Of a DNA stretch of 64,000 nt, positions 16,380-24,534 are shown in pieces. The notes beneath the pieces are model-generated. The model had not been told where the DNA came from and ran no database searches. It saw only the letters and a program-made list of their open reading frames with translations. Each line of letters begins with the position of its first letter. The stretch's first letter is position 1. The position numbers were made by a program, and so were the translations under genes. Origin of the DNA: Halohasta litorea (GTDB lineage: Archaea > Halobacteriota > Halobacteria > Halobacteriales > Haloferacaceae); assembly GCF_024494645.1 (NCBI RefSeq), contig NZ_JANHDJ010000001.1, forward strand, positions 310,001-374,000, given 5' to 3'.

Positions 16380-16946
16380 ATGTTTACAGACAACGACAGA
16401 GGCCAAGTCGGAATCGGCACACTGATTGTGTTCATTGCGATGGTCCTCGTGGCGGCGATCGCAGCGGGCGTACTGATCAACACGGCCGGGCTACTTCAGA
16501 CGCAGGCGGAAGCAACGGGTGAGGAGTCCACACAACAGGTTGCCGACCGCATCCAGATCCAGAGTGCAACCGGGACGGTCGACAGCGACTCCAGCCCGAC
16601 TTCAATTAATAAGACGAACCTCACGCTCACCAAATCACCCGGTGCGGGTGACATCCAACTGGATAATGTGAGCTACCAGATCGTTACAGATGATCAAGTT
16701 GTAACCGGTGTCTTCACTGATGATGGTGTGACGATCGGCTCCATCTCATCGGAGACGGATGACAACGTGATCACTGACCGATCGGATCGGTACGAGGTCG
16801 AGTTCAATAACACCGATATCCTCTCTGAGACCATCGAGGGCGGAGATTCGGTCGAAATAACACTCACAACCGCTGCGGGTGCCTCGACAGTCGCTGAACT
16901 CCGCGTTCCGGATTCACTGGTCGACCGTGACGCAGTCTCTCTGTAA
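16380..16946 (+). CDS. Archaellin (type III/IV-like flagellin)
   Basis: Subunit of the archaellum filament. 188 residues, the usual haloarchaeal size. A short leader [11 protein letters not shown] is cut by the prepilin-like peptidase before [20 protein letters not shown], the hydrophobic N-terminal helix typical of FlgA/FlaB. The tail is beta-rich with sequons such as NKT, NLT, NVS and NNT, likely N-glycosylation sites. The ATG at 16380 is chosen because it gives the class III leader. The gene is solitary, with no arl/fla accessory genes here, so it may be an accessory archaellin whose machinery is elsewhere. A run of six T (16984-16989) follows. Confidence 0.92.
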   Translation: MFTDNDRGQVGIGTLIVFIAMVLVAAIAAGVLINTAGLLQTQAEATGEESTQQVADRIQIQSATGTVDSDSSPTSINKTNLTLTKSPGAGDIQLDNVSYQIVTDDQVVTGVFTDDGVTIGSISSETDDNVITDRSDRYEVEFNNTDILSETIEGGDSVEITLTTAAGASTVAELRVPDSLVDRDAVSL

Positions 16947-16983
16947 GATCGGTCGGCGGTCCGAAGCGTAGCGTCCTACCTGC

Positions 16984-16989
16984 TTTTTT
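16984..16989 (+). terminator. T-rich terminator after archaellin
   Basis: Six T in a row, 38 bases after the archaellin stop, in an otherwise GC-rich gap. Archaeal terminators are often plain T runs; no stable hairpin is obvious. Confidence 0.4.
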
Positions 16990-17114
16990 ATTGGCAGCTA
17001 TGGTGGCTAGTGGTCCGTTTACGGGTATCGTTGGAGACGACGATCGCTTTCCATCCCCGTGTGTATCCAATCGATGAGCGAAGCCCTTAGGCGACAGCCG
17101 CGCCGAACGCATCT

Positions 17115-18755
17115 ATGAACGAGTCGACCCGAGTCGAATGGCGGTCGTGGGGCCAGGAGGCCTTCGCGGAGGCCGAACGGACCGCCACCCCGATTCTCCT
17201 TTCGCTTTCGGCAACGTGGTGCGGTGCCTGCCACGAGATGGATGCCCGAACCTACGCCGAGCCGCGTATCGCCGCCAACATCAACGACAGCTTCGTCCCG
17301 ATCCGCGTCGACGTCGACCGCCACCCGCGTGTCCGGGAACGCTACAACATGGGCGGCTTTCCGACCACCGCGTTCCTCACCCCGCAGGGCCACCTGCTGA
17401 CGGGTGCGACCTATCTCGGCCCCGACGGGATGCGACAGGTCGTCGACCGCATTCGCGAACTCTGGTCGGAGAAGGGAGCTGCGGCGGGCCGAGTTCCTCG
17501 CGCACTCACGGATGAACCGACCCCTGCAGGCGAGCTCTCGGAGCGCATCGAGGAACACATCGCGGGTCAACTTACCGAGCAGTTCGACCCCCACCACGGC
17601 GGCTGGGGCACCGAGGCCAAGTTCCCGATGTCGCGGACCATCGAGTTCGCCCTCAAACGGGAGCGACAGCAGGCCCTCCAGACGCTGGATGCGATCGCCC
17701 AACACTTGCATGACACCGTCGACGGCGGCTTCTTCCGATTCGCCACCAGCGGCGACTGGTCCGACGTGCGCTACGAGAAGGTCCTGGACACCAACGCCGC
17801 ACTGCTCCGGGCCTTTGCGAACGCCTACCTCTACACCGGCGAGGAGGCCTACCGCGAGCCCGCGGCCCGCACGGTCGAGTATCTCACAGACACGCTGTGG
17901 ACCGGCATCGCCATCGGCGGGAGCCAGGGACCCGGCCAAGGGGCAGCGTACTACACACTCTCGGCCGACGAGCGTGCCGACCACGAGTCTCCGCGGACAG
18001 ACCTCACCGTCTTCGCTGGCGGCAACGCGCTGGCCGTCGACGCCCTGCTGGCCTACTACAGCTACACCGACGACGAGACCGCCCGCAGCTACGCCGAGCG
18101 CATCCTCGCGGCACTCGAAGATGAGCTGGTCGACACCGACTCCGGCGTTGTTACCCACTACCGCGCTGGCGAGGAGACGGGCGAGACACACCTGCTCGAA
18201 GACGCCGCCCACGTCGTCAACGGCTGGACCCGCGCCCATCAGGTCCTCGGCGATAGCCGATACACTGACGTCGCCCAACGCGTCGCCGACGAAGCCATCG
18301 ATGTACTCCACGACGACGGTGCGTTCCGCGACGGCCCGTCCCGCGGCGAGGGGCTTTGTGACCGACCACTCTACCCCATCGACAGCGGCGTCGAGTTCGC
18401 CGACAGCCTGTTGGACCTCGCAGTGCTCTCCGGCGAGCCGCGCTACCGCGAGCTCGCAGCCGAGGCCATCGAGGCCTTCGCCGGCGCGTGGGACCGGATC
18501 GGCGTCCAGGTCGCTGGCTACGGCAGTGTCGCCGCCCGGCTGACCAACGGCGATCTCGTCGTCGACGTCGGCGACCCGGCGGGCTCGGATCTTCACCGAG
18601 CCGCGCTCAGAATCGCCGACCACGAAACCGTCGTCGTCCCCGGGGCCGAGGGGGCCGACGCCGGAACCGCGAACCTCCGGAACAGCGACCTCCCACCGGC
18701 CGCAACGCCCGACGAACTCCTCGCTCGCGTCTCCGAGGCCGCCGAGGCCGAATAG
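17115..18755 (+). CDS. DUF255 thioredoxin-domain protein (YyaL/SPATA20 family)
   Basis: 546 residues. The N-terminal domain (about 1-130) is a thioredoxin fold with WCGACH active-site cysteines and a cis-proline region GGFPTTAF. The rest is a helical six-hairpin-glycosidase-like barrel (for example GGWGTEAKFPMS, ALLRAFANAYLYTG), as in the YyaL/spermatogenesis-associated protein 20 family. The family has a redox-like head and a barrel of unknown substrate. This protein is shorter than many members (about 700 residues). A TATA-like CCTTAGG lies 28 bases before the ATG. Neighbours give no hint of a pathway. Confidence 0.9.
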   Translation: MNESTRVEWRSWGQEAFAEAERTATPILLSLSATWCGACHEMDARTYAEPRIAANINDSFVPIRVDVDRHPRVRERYNMGGFPTTAFLTPQGHLLTGATYLGPDGMRQVVDRIRELWSEKGAAAGRVPRALTDEPTPAGELSERIEEHIAGQLTEQFDPHHGGWGTEAKFPMSRTIEFALKRERQQALQTLDAIAQHLHDTVDGGFFRFATSGDWSDVRYEKVLDTNAALLRAFANAYLYTGEEAYREPAARTVEYLTDTLWTGIAIGGSQGPGQGAAYYTLSADERADHESPRTDLTVFAGGNALAVDALLAYYSYTDDETARSYAERILAALEDELVDTDSGVVTHYRAGEETGETHLLEDAAHVVNGWTRAHQVLGDSRYTDVAQRVADEAIDVLHDDGAFRDGPSRGEGLCDRPLYPIDSGVEFADSLLDLAVLSGEPRYRELAAEAIEAFAGAWDRIGVQVAGYGSVAARLTNGDLVVDVGDPAGSDLHRAALRIADHETVVVPGAEGADAGTANLRNSDLPPAATPDELLARVSEAAEAE

Positions 18756-18886
18756 CCCTTCGGATCGCTACCAGTCGACCGCCACGCGCCGATTCGCTGC
18801 TGTAGACCGCCATCAACTGATATTCATACGTACAAATTATGAAGGTTTTCGCCACGTTTTATACGCCTCTCGACGCGTGAGTAGGT

Positions 18887-19903
18887 ATGGAGTACCGACA
18901 ACTCGGATCGACGGGCACGCGCGTTTCAGAACTCTGTTTCGGCACTTGGCGTTTCGGGCGCAAGACCAATGGTGTCCTCGAAACAGACGAGGAGGAGGCA
19001 CACGAACTCCTGGATACGTTCGCCGACCACGGCGGCAACTTCATCGATTCGGCCAACGTCTACGGTGATCCCAACGGGACCAGCGAGTCCTACATCGGCT
19101 CGTGGCTCGAAGACCGCGATCGGGAAAACTACGTCCTCACCTCAAAAGTCTACTTCGAGTACGACGAAGACAATCCCAACGGGTCGGGCCTCTCGCGGAC
19201 CCACATCCGAAACCAGATCGACAAGACGCTCGATAACCTCGGCACCGACTACCTCGATCTCTATTACATCCACCGCTGGGACGAGAACACGCCGATCGAG
19301 GAGACGCTGTCGACGCTCGACCGCATCGTCGAGGAGGGGAAGGTCAACTACCTCGGGGCCTCGACGATGGCCGCGTGGCAGCTCACGAAGGCCCTCTGGA
19401 AGTCGGATATCAACGACTACCAGCGGTTCGACGTGACCCAGCCGCTGTTCCACGCGGGCTACTACAAGGACGTCGAGGACTACCTCGACGTCTGTGCAGA
19501 TCAGGACCTCGCAGTCTGTCCCTACTCGCCGTTAGCCGGTGGCTTCCTGACGGGCAAGTATGAACGCGCCGATCCTGACGATCCGAAGTCAGTTCGGGCA
19601 CCCGACGGCTCGCGGGGGAGTTTCGACGAGCGATTCGAGCGCTTCTATCTCTCCGAACGCGGCTGGAAGGTCCTGGATGAGATCCGCGCGGTCGCTGACG
19701 AAGTCGACGCCTCGCCCGCCCAGGTCTCGCTGCGGTGGCTCATGGATCAGGAGGCGTTCACCTGTGTGCCGATCGTCGGTGCACGAACCACCGACCAGCT
19801 CGAAGAGAACCTCGGAGCCGCCGAGGTCTCGCTCACGGCTGACCAGCACGATCGGATCACCGACGCTCGATTCGATGAAGACGGTCGGCGCTGGGGTCAT
19901 TAG
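18887..19903 (+). CDS. Aldo/keto reductase (voltage-gated potassium channel beta-like)
   Basis: NAD(P)H-dependent oxidoreductase of 338 residues. It starts MEYRQLGSTGTRVSELCFGTW, with the catalytic tetrad visible as D-x4-Y (DSANVYGD), K in TSKVYFEYDE, and H in YIHRW. The C-terminal cofactor segment is VPIVGART. This belongs to the AKR subgroup with YghZ and channel beta subunits. GTTTTATACG is about 27 bases upstream, so the message is leaderless. It lies next to the sugar-catabolism cluster and could act on one of its sugars, but that is only position. The stop codon is inside a 15-bp inverted repeat. Confidence 0.92.
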   Translation: MEYRQLGSTGTRVSELCFGTWRFGRKTNGVLETDEEEAHELLDTFADHGGNFIDSANVYGDPNGTSESYIGSWLEDRDRENYVLTSKVYFEYDEDNPNGSGLSRTHIRNQIDKTLDNLGTDYLDLYYIHRWDENTPIEETLSTLDRIVEEGKVNYLGASTMAAWQLTKALWKSDINDYQRFDVTQPLFHAGYYKDVEDYLDVCADQDLAVCPYSPLAGGFLTGKYERADPDDPKSVRAPDGSRGSFDERFERFYLSERGWKVLDEIRAVADEVDASPAQVSLRWLMDQEAFTCVPIVGARTTDQLEENLGAAEVSLTADQHDRITDARFDEDGRRWGH

Positions 19904-19914
19904 TCACTGACTAA
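19900..19914. repeat. 15-bp inverted repeat over a stop codon (family member 6)
   Basis: TTAGTCACTGACTAA: perfect seven-base arms around one base. It covers the TAG stop (19901-19903) of the aldo/keto reductase, between convergent genes. It differs from the other copies at the outermost bases. Confidence 0.65.
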
Positions 19915-19940
19915 CCGCTTGCAGCGACGGCCTCCGCAGC

Positions 19941-20612
19941 TCAGTGCTGCTGGCCGTAGCCGGCGAACGACTCGGTTAACCGTTCTATTTCATCGTCCGG
20001 CAGCAGGTTCGGCTCGCCGATCGACAGCGCCTGGTAGTGGATCCGTGCGCAGTATTCGACCATCAGCGCGGTCTCGAACGCCGAGCCGATATCGTCGCCG
20101 ACCGCAAGCACGCCGTGGTTTTCGAGCAGGCAGGCGTTGTACTCGTCGCCGAGGGTGTCGGCGGCGATTTTCCCCAACTCGGGGGTCCCATAGGTCTCGT
20201 AGGGGGCGACCGGGACCTGATCGCCAGCGAAGGCGATCAGGTAGTGTGAGGGACCGATCGGCTCGCCGAGGCTGGCGAAGGTGCTGGCGTACGGCGAGTG
20301 GTTGTGGACGATCCCGCCGACGTCGTCGCGCTGGCGGTAGACCATCGTGTGCATCGGGGTTTCGGCGGAAGGCTCGAACTCGCCGTCGAGTGTCTCGGCT
20401 TCGAAGTCGACAAGCGGCACGTCCGCGCCACCGATCTCCTCGTAGGCCATTCCGGAGGGGCTGATGACGGCGTACTCGTCGCCAACGCGGCCGCTGACGT
20501 TGCCGCCGGTGCCCTTCGTGAGCCCTTGGTCGAGCATATCCCGGCCGGTGTCGGCGATCGTCTGGCGTTTCGTGGTCAGTTCGTCGGTGTCGATGGAATC
20601 TGGGATCGTCAT
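19941..20612 (-). CDS. Class II aldolase/adducin family protein (fuculose-phosphate aldolase-like)
   Basis: Cleaves a sugar phosphate (for example L-fuculose 1-phosphate type) by a zinc-dependent retro-aldol reaction. The 223 residues contain TGGNVSGR, SPSG, an acidic E in SAETPMH, the zinc ligands HNH (VHNHSPYAS) and the later H of LLENHGVLAVG. It follows the 2-hydroxyacid dehydrogenase on the same strand by 41 bases and is divergent from the FGGY kinase. A kinase, an aldolase and a dehydrogenase together suggest sugar or polyol degradation. The exact sugar cannot be told. Confidence 0.9.
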   Translation of the reverse strand: MTIPDSIDTDELTTKRQTIADTGRDMLDQGLTKGTGGNVSGRVGDEYAVISPSGMAYEEIGGADVPLVDFEAETLDGEFEPSAETPMHTMVYRQRDDVGGIVHNHSPYASTFASLGEPIGPSHYLIAFAGDQVPVAPYETYGTPELGKIAADTLGDEYNACLLENHGVLAVGDDIGSAFETALMVEYCARIHYQALSIGEPNLLPDDEIERLTESFAGYGQQH

Positions 20613-20653
20613 TGGTCTGTGTTGTTGTGTGGGGTTGCGAGCTGTGGCTGTGC

Positions 20654-21724
20654 TTACTGCTCGGGCGGCGAAAACGACGACAGCACGGCTTCGTTGGCGA
20701 CGTGCTGGGGCTCCTCGCCCTCGAAGAGCGCCTCCAGATCGTCGCGAATCATCGCGGAGTGTCGGCTGATGACCTCCTCGGTCGCCCCGCCGAGGTGGGG
20801 CGTCGTGACGACGTTATCGAGTTCGAGTAGGGGGTGATCGTCCGGAATCGGTTCCTGATCGTACACGTCGAGGGCCGCCCCGCCGAGTCCACCGCTCTGG
20901 AGCTGCGCAACGAGGGCCTCCTGGTCGATGATCGCACCACGCGCATTGTTTATAAAGAACGCGTCGTCTTTCATCCGCTCGAACTCCGCGGGGCCGAGCA
21001 GCCCACGGGTGCTATCGGTGACCGGGACGTGAACCGAGACGATATCGCTTTCATCGAGCAGCTCGTCGAGGTCGACCTTCTGGGCCCCGTAGTCGGCCAT
21101 CGTTTCGGCATCGATGTAGGGGTCGAAACTCAGCAGGTCGACTTCGAACCCCTGGGCGCGTGTAGCGACCTCGCGGGCGACCGCACCCATCCCGACGAGG
21201 CCGACCGTCTTGCCCGCGAGTTCGGTTCCTTTGAGCTGTGTGTAGGGCGAATCGGTGCCCATCCCCCACGTCACGTCCTCGCGGCTCCCGCCGCCCGCCG
21301 CGTCGGCCTGCGGCTCGCCGGTGTAGGTGCCGGTGTGCAGCAGGTGGTGGGAGTGGGCGATGTTGCGGCAGAGGCTGAGGATCTGTCCCCACGTGAAGTC
21401 CCCGACGCTGACCGCGTTGCGGCCGGGCGTATAGAGCACCGGAATCCCGTGGTCGGTGGCGGCCTCGATGTCGACGTTTGCATCCGGCCCGCCGCGCGGG
21501 CAGGCGATAATTTCGAGATCGTCGGCGTCGGCGAGAACCGATTCGGAGACGCCCTCATAGCCGACGATAAGGACTTCGACGCCGTCGAGCCGCTGTCGAA
21601 ACTCGTCGTCAGGAAGCCGCCCATCGCGCTCGCTGATCGGGGCGTACTCGACATCGAAGCCGAGTTCGTCTCGGAGGGTCGCTACGACTGCTGGATCGAA
21701 GTTCGCTGTGATGAGTGCGTTCAT
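20654..21724 (-). CDS. D-isomer-specific 2-hydroxyacid dehydrogenase
   Basis: NAD(P)-dependent oxidoreductase of 356 residues. The nucleotide-binding motif is GLVGMGAVAREVA. The catalytic region shows NNARGAIID, LDVYDQEP and TPHLGG, which hold the Arg, Glu and His of the D-2-hydroxyacid dehydrogenase family. The ATG at 21724 is preferred to the longer frame at 21787, whose extra 21 residues are unlike the family and overlap the TATATATG box. It is the first gene of the minus-strand pair with the aldolase. It may interconvert a 2-keto acid and hydroxy acid made by sugar breakdown; the substrate is unknown. Confidence 0.92.
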   Translation of the reverse strand: MNALITANFDPAVVATLRDELGFDVEYAPISERDGRLPDDEFRQRLDGVEVLIVGYEGVSESVLADADDLEIIACPRGGPDANVDIEAATDHGIPVLYTPGRNAVSVGDFTWGQILSLCRNIAHSHHLLHTGTYTGEPQADAAGGGSREDVTWGMGTDSPYTQLKGTELAGKTVGLVGMGAVAREVATRAQGFEVDLLSFDPYIDAETMADYGAQKVDLDELLDESDIVSVHVPVTDSTRGLLGPAEFERMKDDAFFINNARGAIIDQEALVAQLQSGGLGGAALDVYDQEPIPDDHPLLELDNVVTTPHLGGATEEVISRHSAMIRDDLEALFEGEEPQHVANEAVLSSFSPPEQ

Positions 21725-21784
21725 GAGGTGGGTGTAGCCGGACGTTCGCTGGGACCGAACGCTCCACAGCGGGTCTGAGGTTAA

Positions 21785-21951
21785 CAACCGTTATATATGT
21801 GGTGGTAGCTCCCAACAATCGAACACTGTGTTCGGAGGAATCGCCGTGTCGTACACGTTCTGACCTTCATTTGGTGGTTGTTTGATATGTAGGGTAGATA
21901 TGCCAGTATTTGTGAAAAAGTATTATTCGCCTTTAATTATAACTATTTTTT
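21785..21951. promoter_or_regulatory. Divergent promoter region with two palindromes (putative operator)
   Basis: Between the dehydrogenase and kinase starts I see TATATATG (21792-21799), which would serve the minus strand, and AT-rich TATTATTC/TTTAATTATAACT just before the kinase. Two inverted repeats lie between: CGAACACTGTGTTCG (21820-21834; perfect seven-base arms) and CGTGTCGTACACG (21845-21857; five-base arms). Centres are 24 bases apart, about two helical turns. This looks like a binding site for a regulator controlling both operons; no regulator gene is nearby. Confidence 0.55.
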
Positions 21952-23520
21952 ATGTCACAAGTGCTTATCGGCGTCGACGCTGGCACGACCGTGATCAAAG
22001 CAGTGGCCTTCTCGCTCGATGGCGAGGAACTCCATCATCACAGCCTCGATAACGCCGTCGACAGCCCCGAGCCGGGGTATGCCGAACAGTCGATGGCGGC
22101 GACCTGGGAGACGACCGCCGAGGTGCTCCAGGAGGTCGTCGACCAACTCGATAGCGACGACGAGATCCTCAGCGTCGGGGTGACCGCACAGGGCGACGGC
22201 TGCTGGCTACTCGACGAGGACAACGAGCCGATCCGCCCGGCAATCTTGTGGTCCGACAGCCGCGCCAACAGCATCGTCAGCGAGTGGGCCGACCAGGGGA
22301 TCAGCCAGGAGATTTACGACATCTGTGGCGGTGGACTGTTTCCGGGGTCGAGCCTCACGATCCTCCAGTGGCTCAAGGATCACGAACCCGAGACGTTCGC
22401 ACAGATCGGGACGGTTTTTTGGTGTAAAGACTGGCTGAAGTACAAGCTCACCGACGAGATCGTCTCGGACCCCTCGGATATGTCGCTGCCGTATCTCGAC
22501 ATCGAGACCGTCGAGTACGAAGACCGGGTGCTCGAACTCGCCGGGCTCGAATCAGTCGCCGACGCGCTTCCCCCGATCACAAACGGCGACGAGATAATCG
22601 GCGAGGTTACCGACACCGCTGCCGAGCGGACGGGTATCCCCGAGGGTACCCCGGTCGTCTCCGGGATGTTCGACGTGCCCGCCTCCGGCATCGGCAGCGG
22701 GGCGTCGGCGGCTGGCGACGGCTCATCGGTGGTCGGGACGACCTCGCTGAACCAGACGATCCTGGACGAGCCCTACAAGGGATCGACGCCGGTTGGCATC
22801 ACCGCCGCCCTCGGCGTCGAGGGGCTGTGGGCACGCTTTATGGCCTCGATGACCGGCACGCCGAACCTCGATTGGGCGCTCGAAGAGATCATGGCCTTCT
22901 CGCAGTTCGATCTCGTCGAGATGGCCGTCGGCGAGATCCCCGTCGGCTCCGACGGTATCATCTACCACCCCTTCCTGAGTTCGGCGGGCGAGCGCGCGCC
23001 GTTTTCGGACCCCAACGCCCGCGCGCAGTTCATGGGTTTGAGCCAGGAACACACCCAAGCCCATCTCGTCCGCGCGGTCTATGAGGGGATCTCGCTGGCG
23101 ATGCGGGACTGTTACGAACATCTCCCGTACGACACCGACGAGATCTTCCTGAGCGGCGGCGGGGCGAACTCCGACTTCTGGTGTCAGATGTTCGCCGACG
23201 CCCTCGACGCCTCGATTGCGGTCCCGAACGGCAGCGAGTTCGGTGCCCAAGGAGCGGCGATCCTCGCCGGAATCGGCGTCGGCGTCTACGAGGACCTCCA
23301 GTCGGCGGTCGACCGAACGTCGTCCGTCGAGCGTTCCTTCGAGCCCCGCCCCGAGAAGGCCCAACAGTACGACCGCTGGTACGACGTTTATAAAGAGGCC
23401 TACGAGGCGACGTTCGACGTCTGGTCCCACCGCGCCGAGGCGGTCGACGACCTCGAAGCGATGCGTGCCTCGGCGGCCAGCGAGCAGCCCTCGTCGGTCA
23501 CCGAGGAGGCCGACGACTGA
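21952..23520 (+). CDS. FGGY family carbohydrate kinase (xylulokinase/L-xylulose or erythritol kinase-like)
   Basis: Phosphorylates a sugar or polyol using ATP. The 522 residues have the two ASKHA-fold domains: N-terminal GVDAGTTVIKAVAF phosphate loop, the mid-protein substrate region FWCKDWLKYKLTDEIVSDPSDMS, and the C-terminal adenosine loop LSGGGANSDFWCQM with GAQGAAILAG. FWCKDWLKY and SDPSD are most like the L-xylulose/erythritol-kinase-type branch, but substrate calls in FGGY are unreliable. It is divergent from the dehydrogenase-aldolase pair; together they look like one pathway. The C-terminal 40 residues are acidic and family-variable. Confidence 0.92.
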   Translation: MSQVLIGVDAGTTVIKAVAFSLDGEELHHHSLDNAVDSPEPGYAEQSMAATWETTAEVLQEVVDQLDSDDEILSVGVTAQGDGCWLLDEDNEPIRPAILWSDSRANSIVSEWADQGISQEIYDICGGGLFPGSSLTILQWLKDHEPETFAQIGTVFWCKDWLKYKLTDEIVSDPSDMSLPYLDIETVEYEDRVLELAGLESVADALPPITNGDEIIGEVTDTAAERTGIPEGTPVVSGMFDVPASGIGSGASAAGDGSSVVGTTSLNQTILDEPYKGSTPVGITAALGVEGLWARFMASMTGTPNLDWALEEIMAFSQFDLVEMAVGEIPVGSDGIIYHPFLSSAGERAPFSDPNARAQFMGLSQEHTQAHLVRAVYEGISLAMRDCYEHLPYDTDEIFLSGGGANSDFWCQMFADALDASIAVPNGSEFGAQGAAILAGIGVGVYEDLQSAVDRTSSVERSFEPRPEKAQQYDRWYDVYKEAYEATFDVWSHRAEAVDDLEAMRASAASEQPSSVTEEADD

Positions 23521-23525
23521 TCGCG

Positions 23526-23762
23526 CTACTCGCCGACGTATGGCCTGACGCGCCGGACGATTTCGTCGACGTCGAAGCCGTCTTCCTCCTTGTCGAAGAC
23601 GGTCTCGCCGTCGACGCGCACGACGAAGATCCCGTGGTCGCCCATGACGAGCGACGCCCGGTCCAGCCGGTCGGCGAACTGTCTGAGAATCGCCTCCTGG
23701 ACGGTCAGCGCTCGATCCAACATTCCACAGGGAACGCAGTACTCGATTTCGACGGTGGTCAT
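23526..23762 (-). CDS. Rdx family protein (SelT/SelW/SelH-like)
   Basis: 78 residues of thioredoxin-like fold. CVPCGMLDRA near the N-terminus is the CxxC redox motif of the Rdx/SelW family, and the end has DVDEIVRRVRPYVG. Family members are thought to act in redox control, but partners are not known in archaea. It is convergent with the FGGY kinase (six bases apart) and on the same strand as the heme O synthase module. Confidence 0.9.
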   Translation of the reverse strand: MTTVEIEYCVPCGMLDRALTVQEAILRQFADRLDRASLVMGDHGIFVVRVDGETVFDKEEDGFDVDEIVRRVRPYVGE

Positions 23763-23856
23763 AGGCTACTAGTCGGGCCAGCAGCCGAAAAGGGTGGCTA
23801 CCGCGACGCCGAGCAGGCCACCGACCACCAAAGTCAGCTATCAGCCGCCAAGCCAG

Positions 23857-24534
23857 CTACCGTCCGATGAGCCGGTGCTGCCACGTCGGTCGCCAGTACA
23901 GCAGCGCCGCCGTGAGGACGAAGACGGCCGTCGAGAGGCCATAGGAGATCTGCAGCGCCGAGGCGACGAGAATCGAACTGCCCCCGGTGACCGCCGAGGC
24001 GAGCGAAGCGACGATCGGCCACGAACAGGAGACACAGGAAAACAGTCCGATGAGTCCGGCAGCCGCCGAGCCAGCGGTGTCGACCACCGTCACATAGACG
24101 AGATACGCTAGTGCGCCGTAGCCGAGCAGGTAGATCGGGATCAGGTTGATCGTCACCAGCGCGCCGCTGTAGAGCGCCGCCGGGCCGAAGCCGAACGGGA
24201 GCCACGCGATCCGAAAGCCGGTCGCGGCATCGCCGATTCCGGCACCCACGACGCCACCGGCGAACAACAGCAGCCCGAAGTAGCCCGCGGCGATCAGTTT
24301 TCCGCGCCGTCGAACCGCCGGTGTCGAGGGGTCGGCCTGGCTGTTGGCCACGACCCACGCCGAGACGTTGATCCAGATCAGGCCGTAGCCGACCAGCCGG
24401 GCCGATCCGAGACCGGCGGGCGATAGGAGCACATAGAGCGCGAGTGCGAACAGCTGGCTATTGATAAATAGGCCCCAGTAGAGCCGCCTGCCGGTCGGCA
24501 CCGGAATCGCGAGGCCAGTTCCTTGTTCGCTCAT
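23857..24534 (-). CDS. Polytopic membrane protein with CxxCxxP motif, downstream of heme O synthase
   Basis: 225 residues with about six or seven predicted membrane helices. The segment FSCVSCSWPIVASL holds CxxCxxP inside a helix, which is a feature of electron- or metal-handling membrane proteins such as CcdA-like ones; this is only similarity of pattern. It starts within the ctaB stop (ATGA overlap at 24531-24534), so it is co-translated with heme O synthase. A role in heme or copper delivery to the oxidase fits the context but is inferred. Equivalent haloarchaeal proteins carry only a DUF name. Confidence 0.75.
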   Translation of the reverse strand: MSEQGTGLAIPVPTGRRLYWGLFINSQLFALALYVLLSPAGLGSARLVGYGLIWINVSAWVVANSQADPSTPAVRRRGKLIAAGYFGLLLFAGGVVGAGIGDAATGFRIAWLPFGFGPAALYSGALVTINLIPIYLLGYGALAYLVYVTVVDTAGSAAAGLIGLFSCVSCSWPIVASLASAVTGGSSILVASALQISYGLSTAVFVLTAALLYWRPTWQHRLIGR

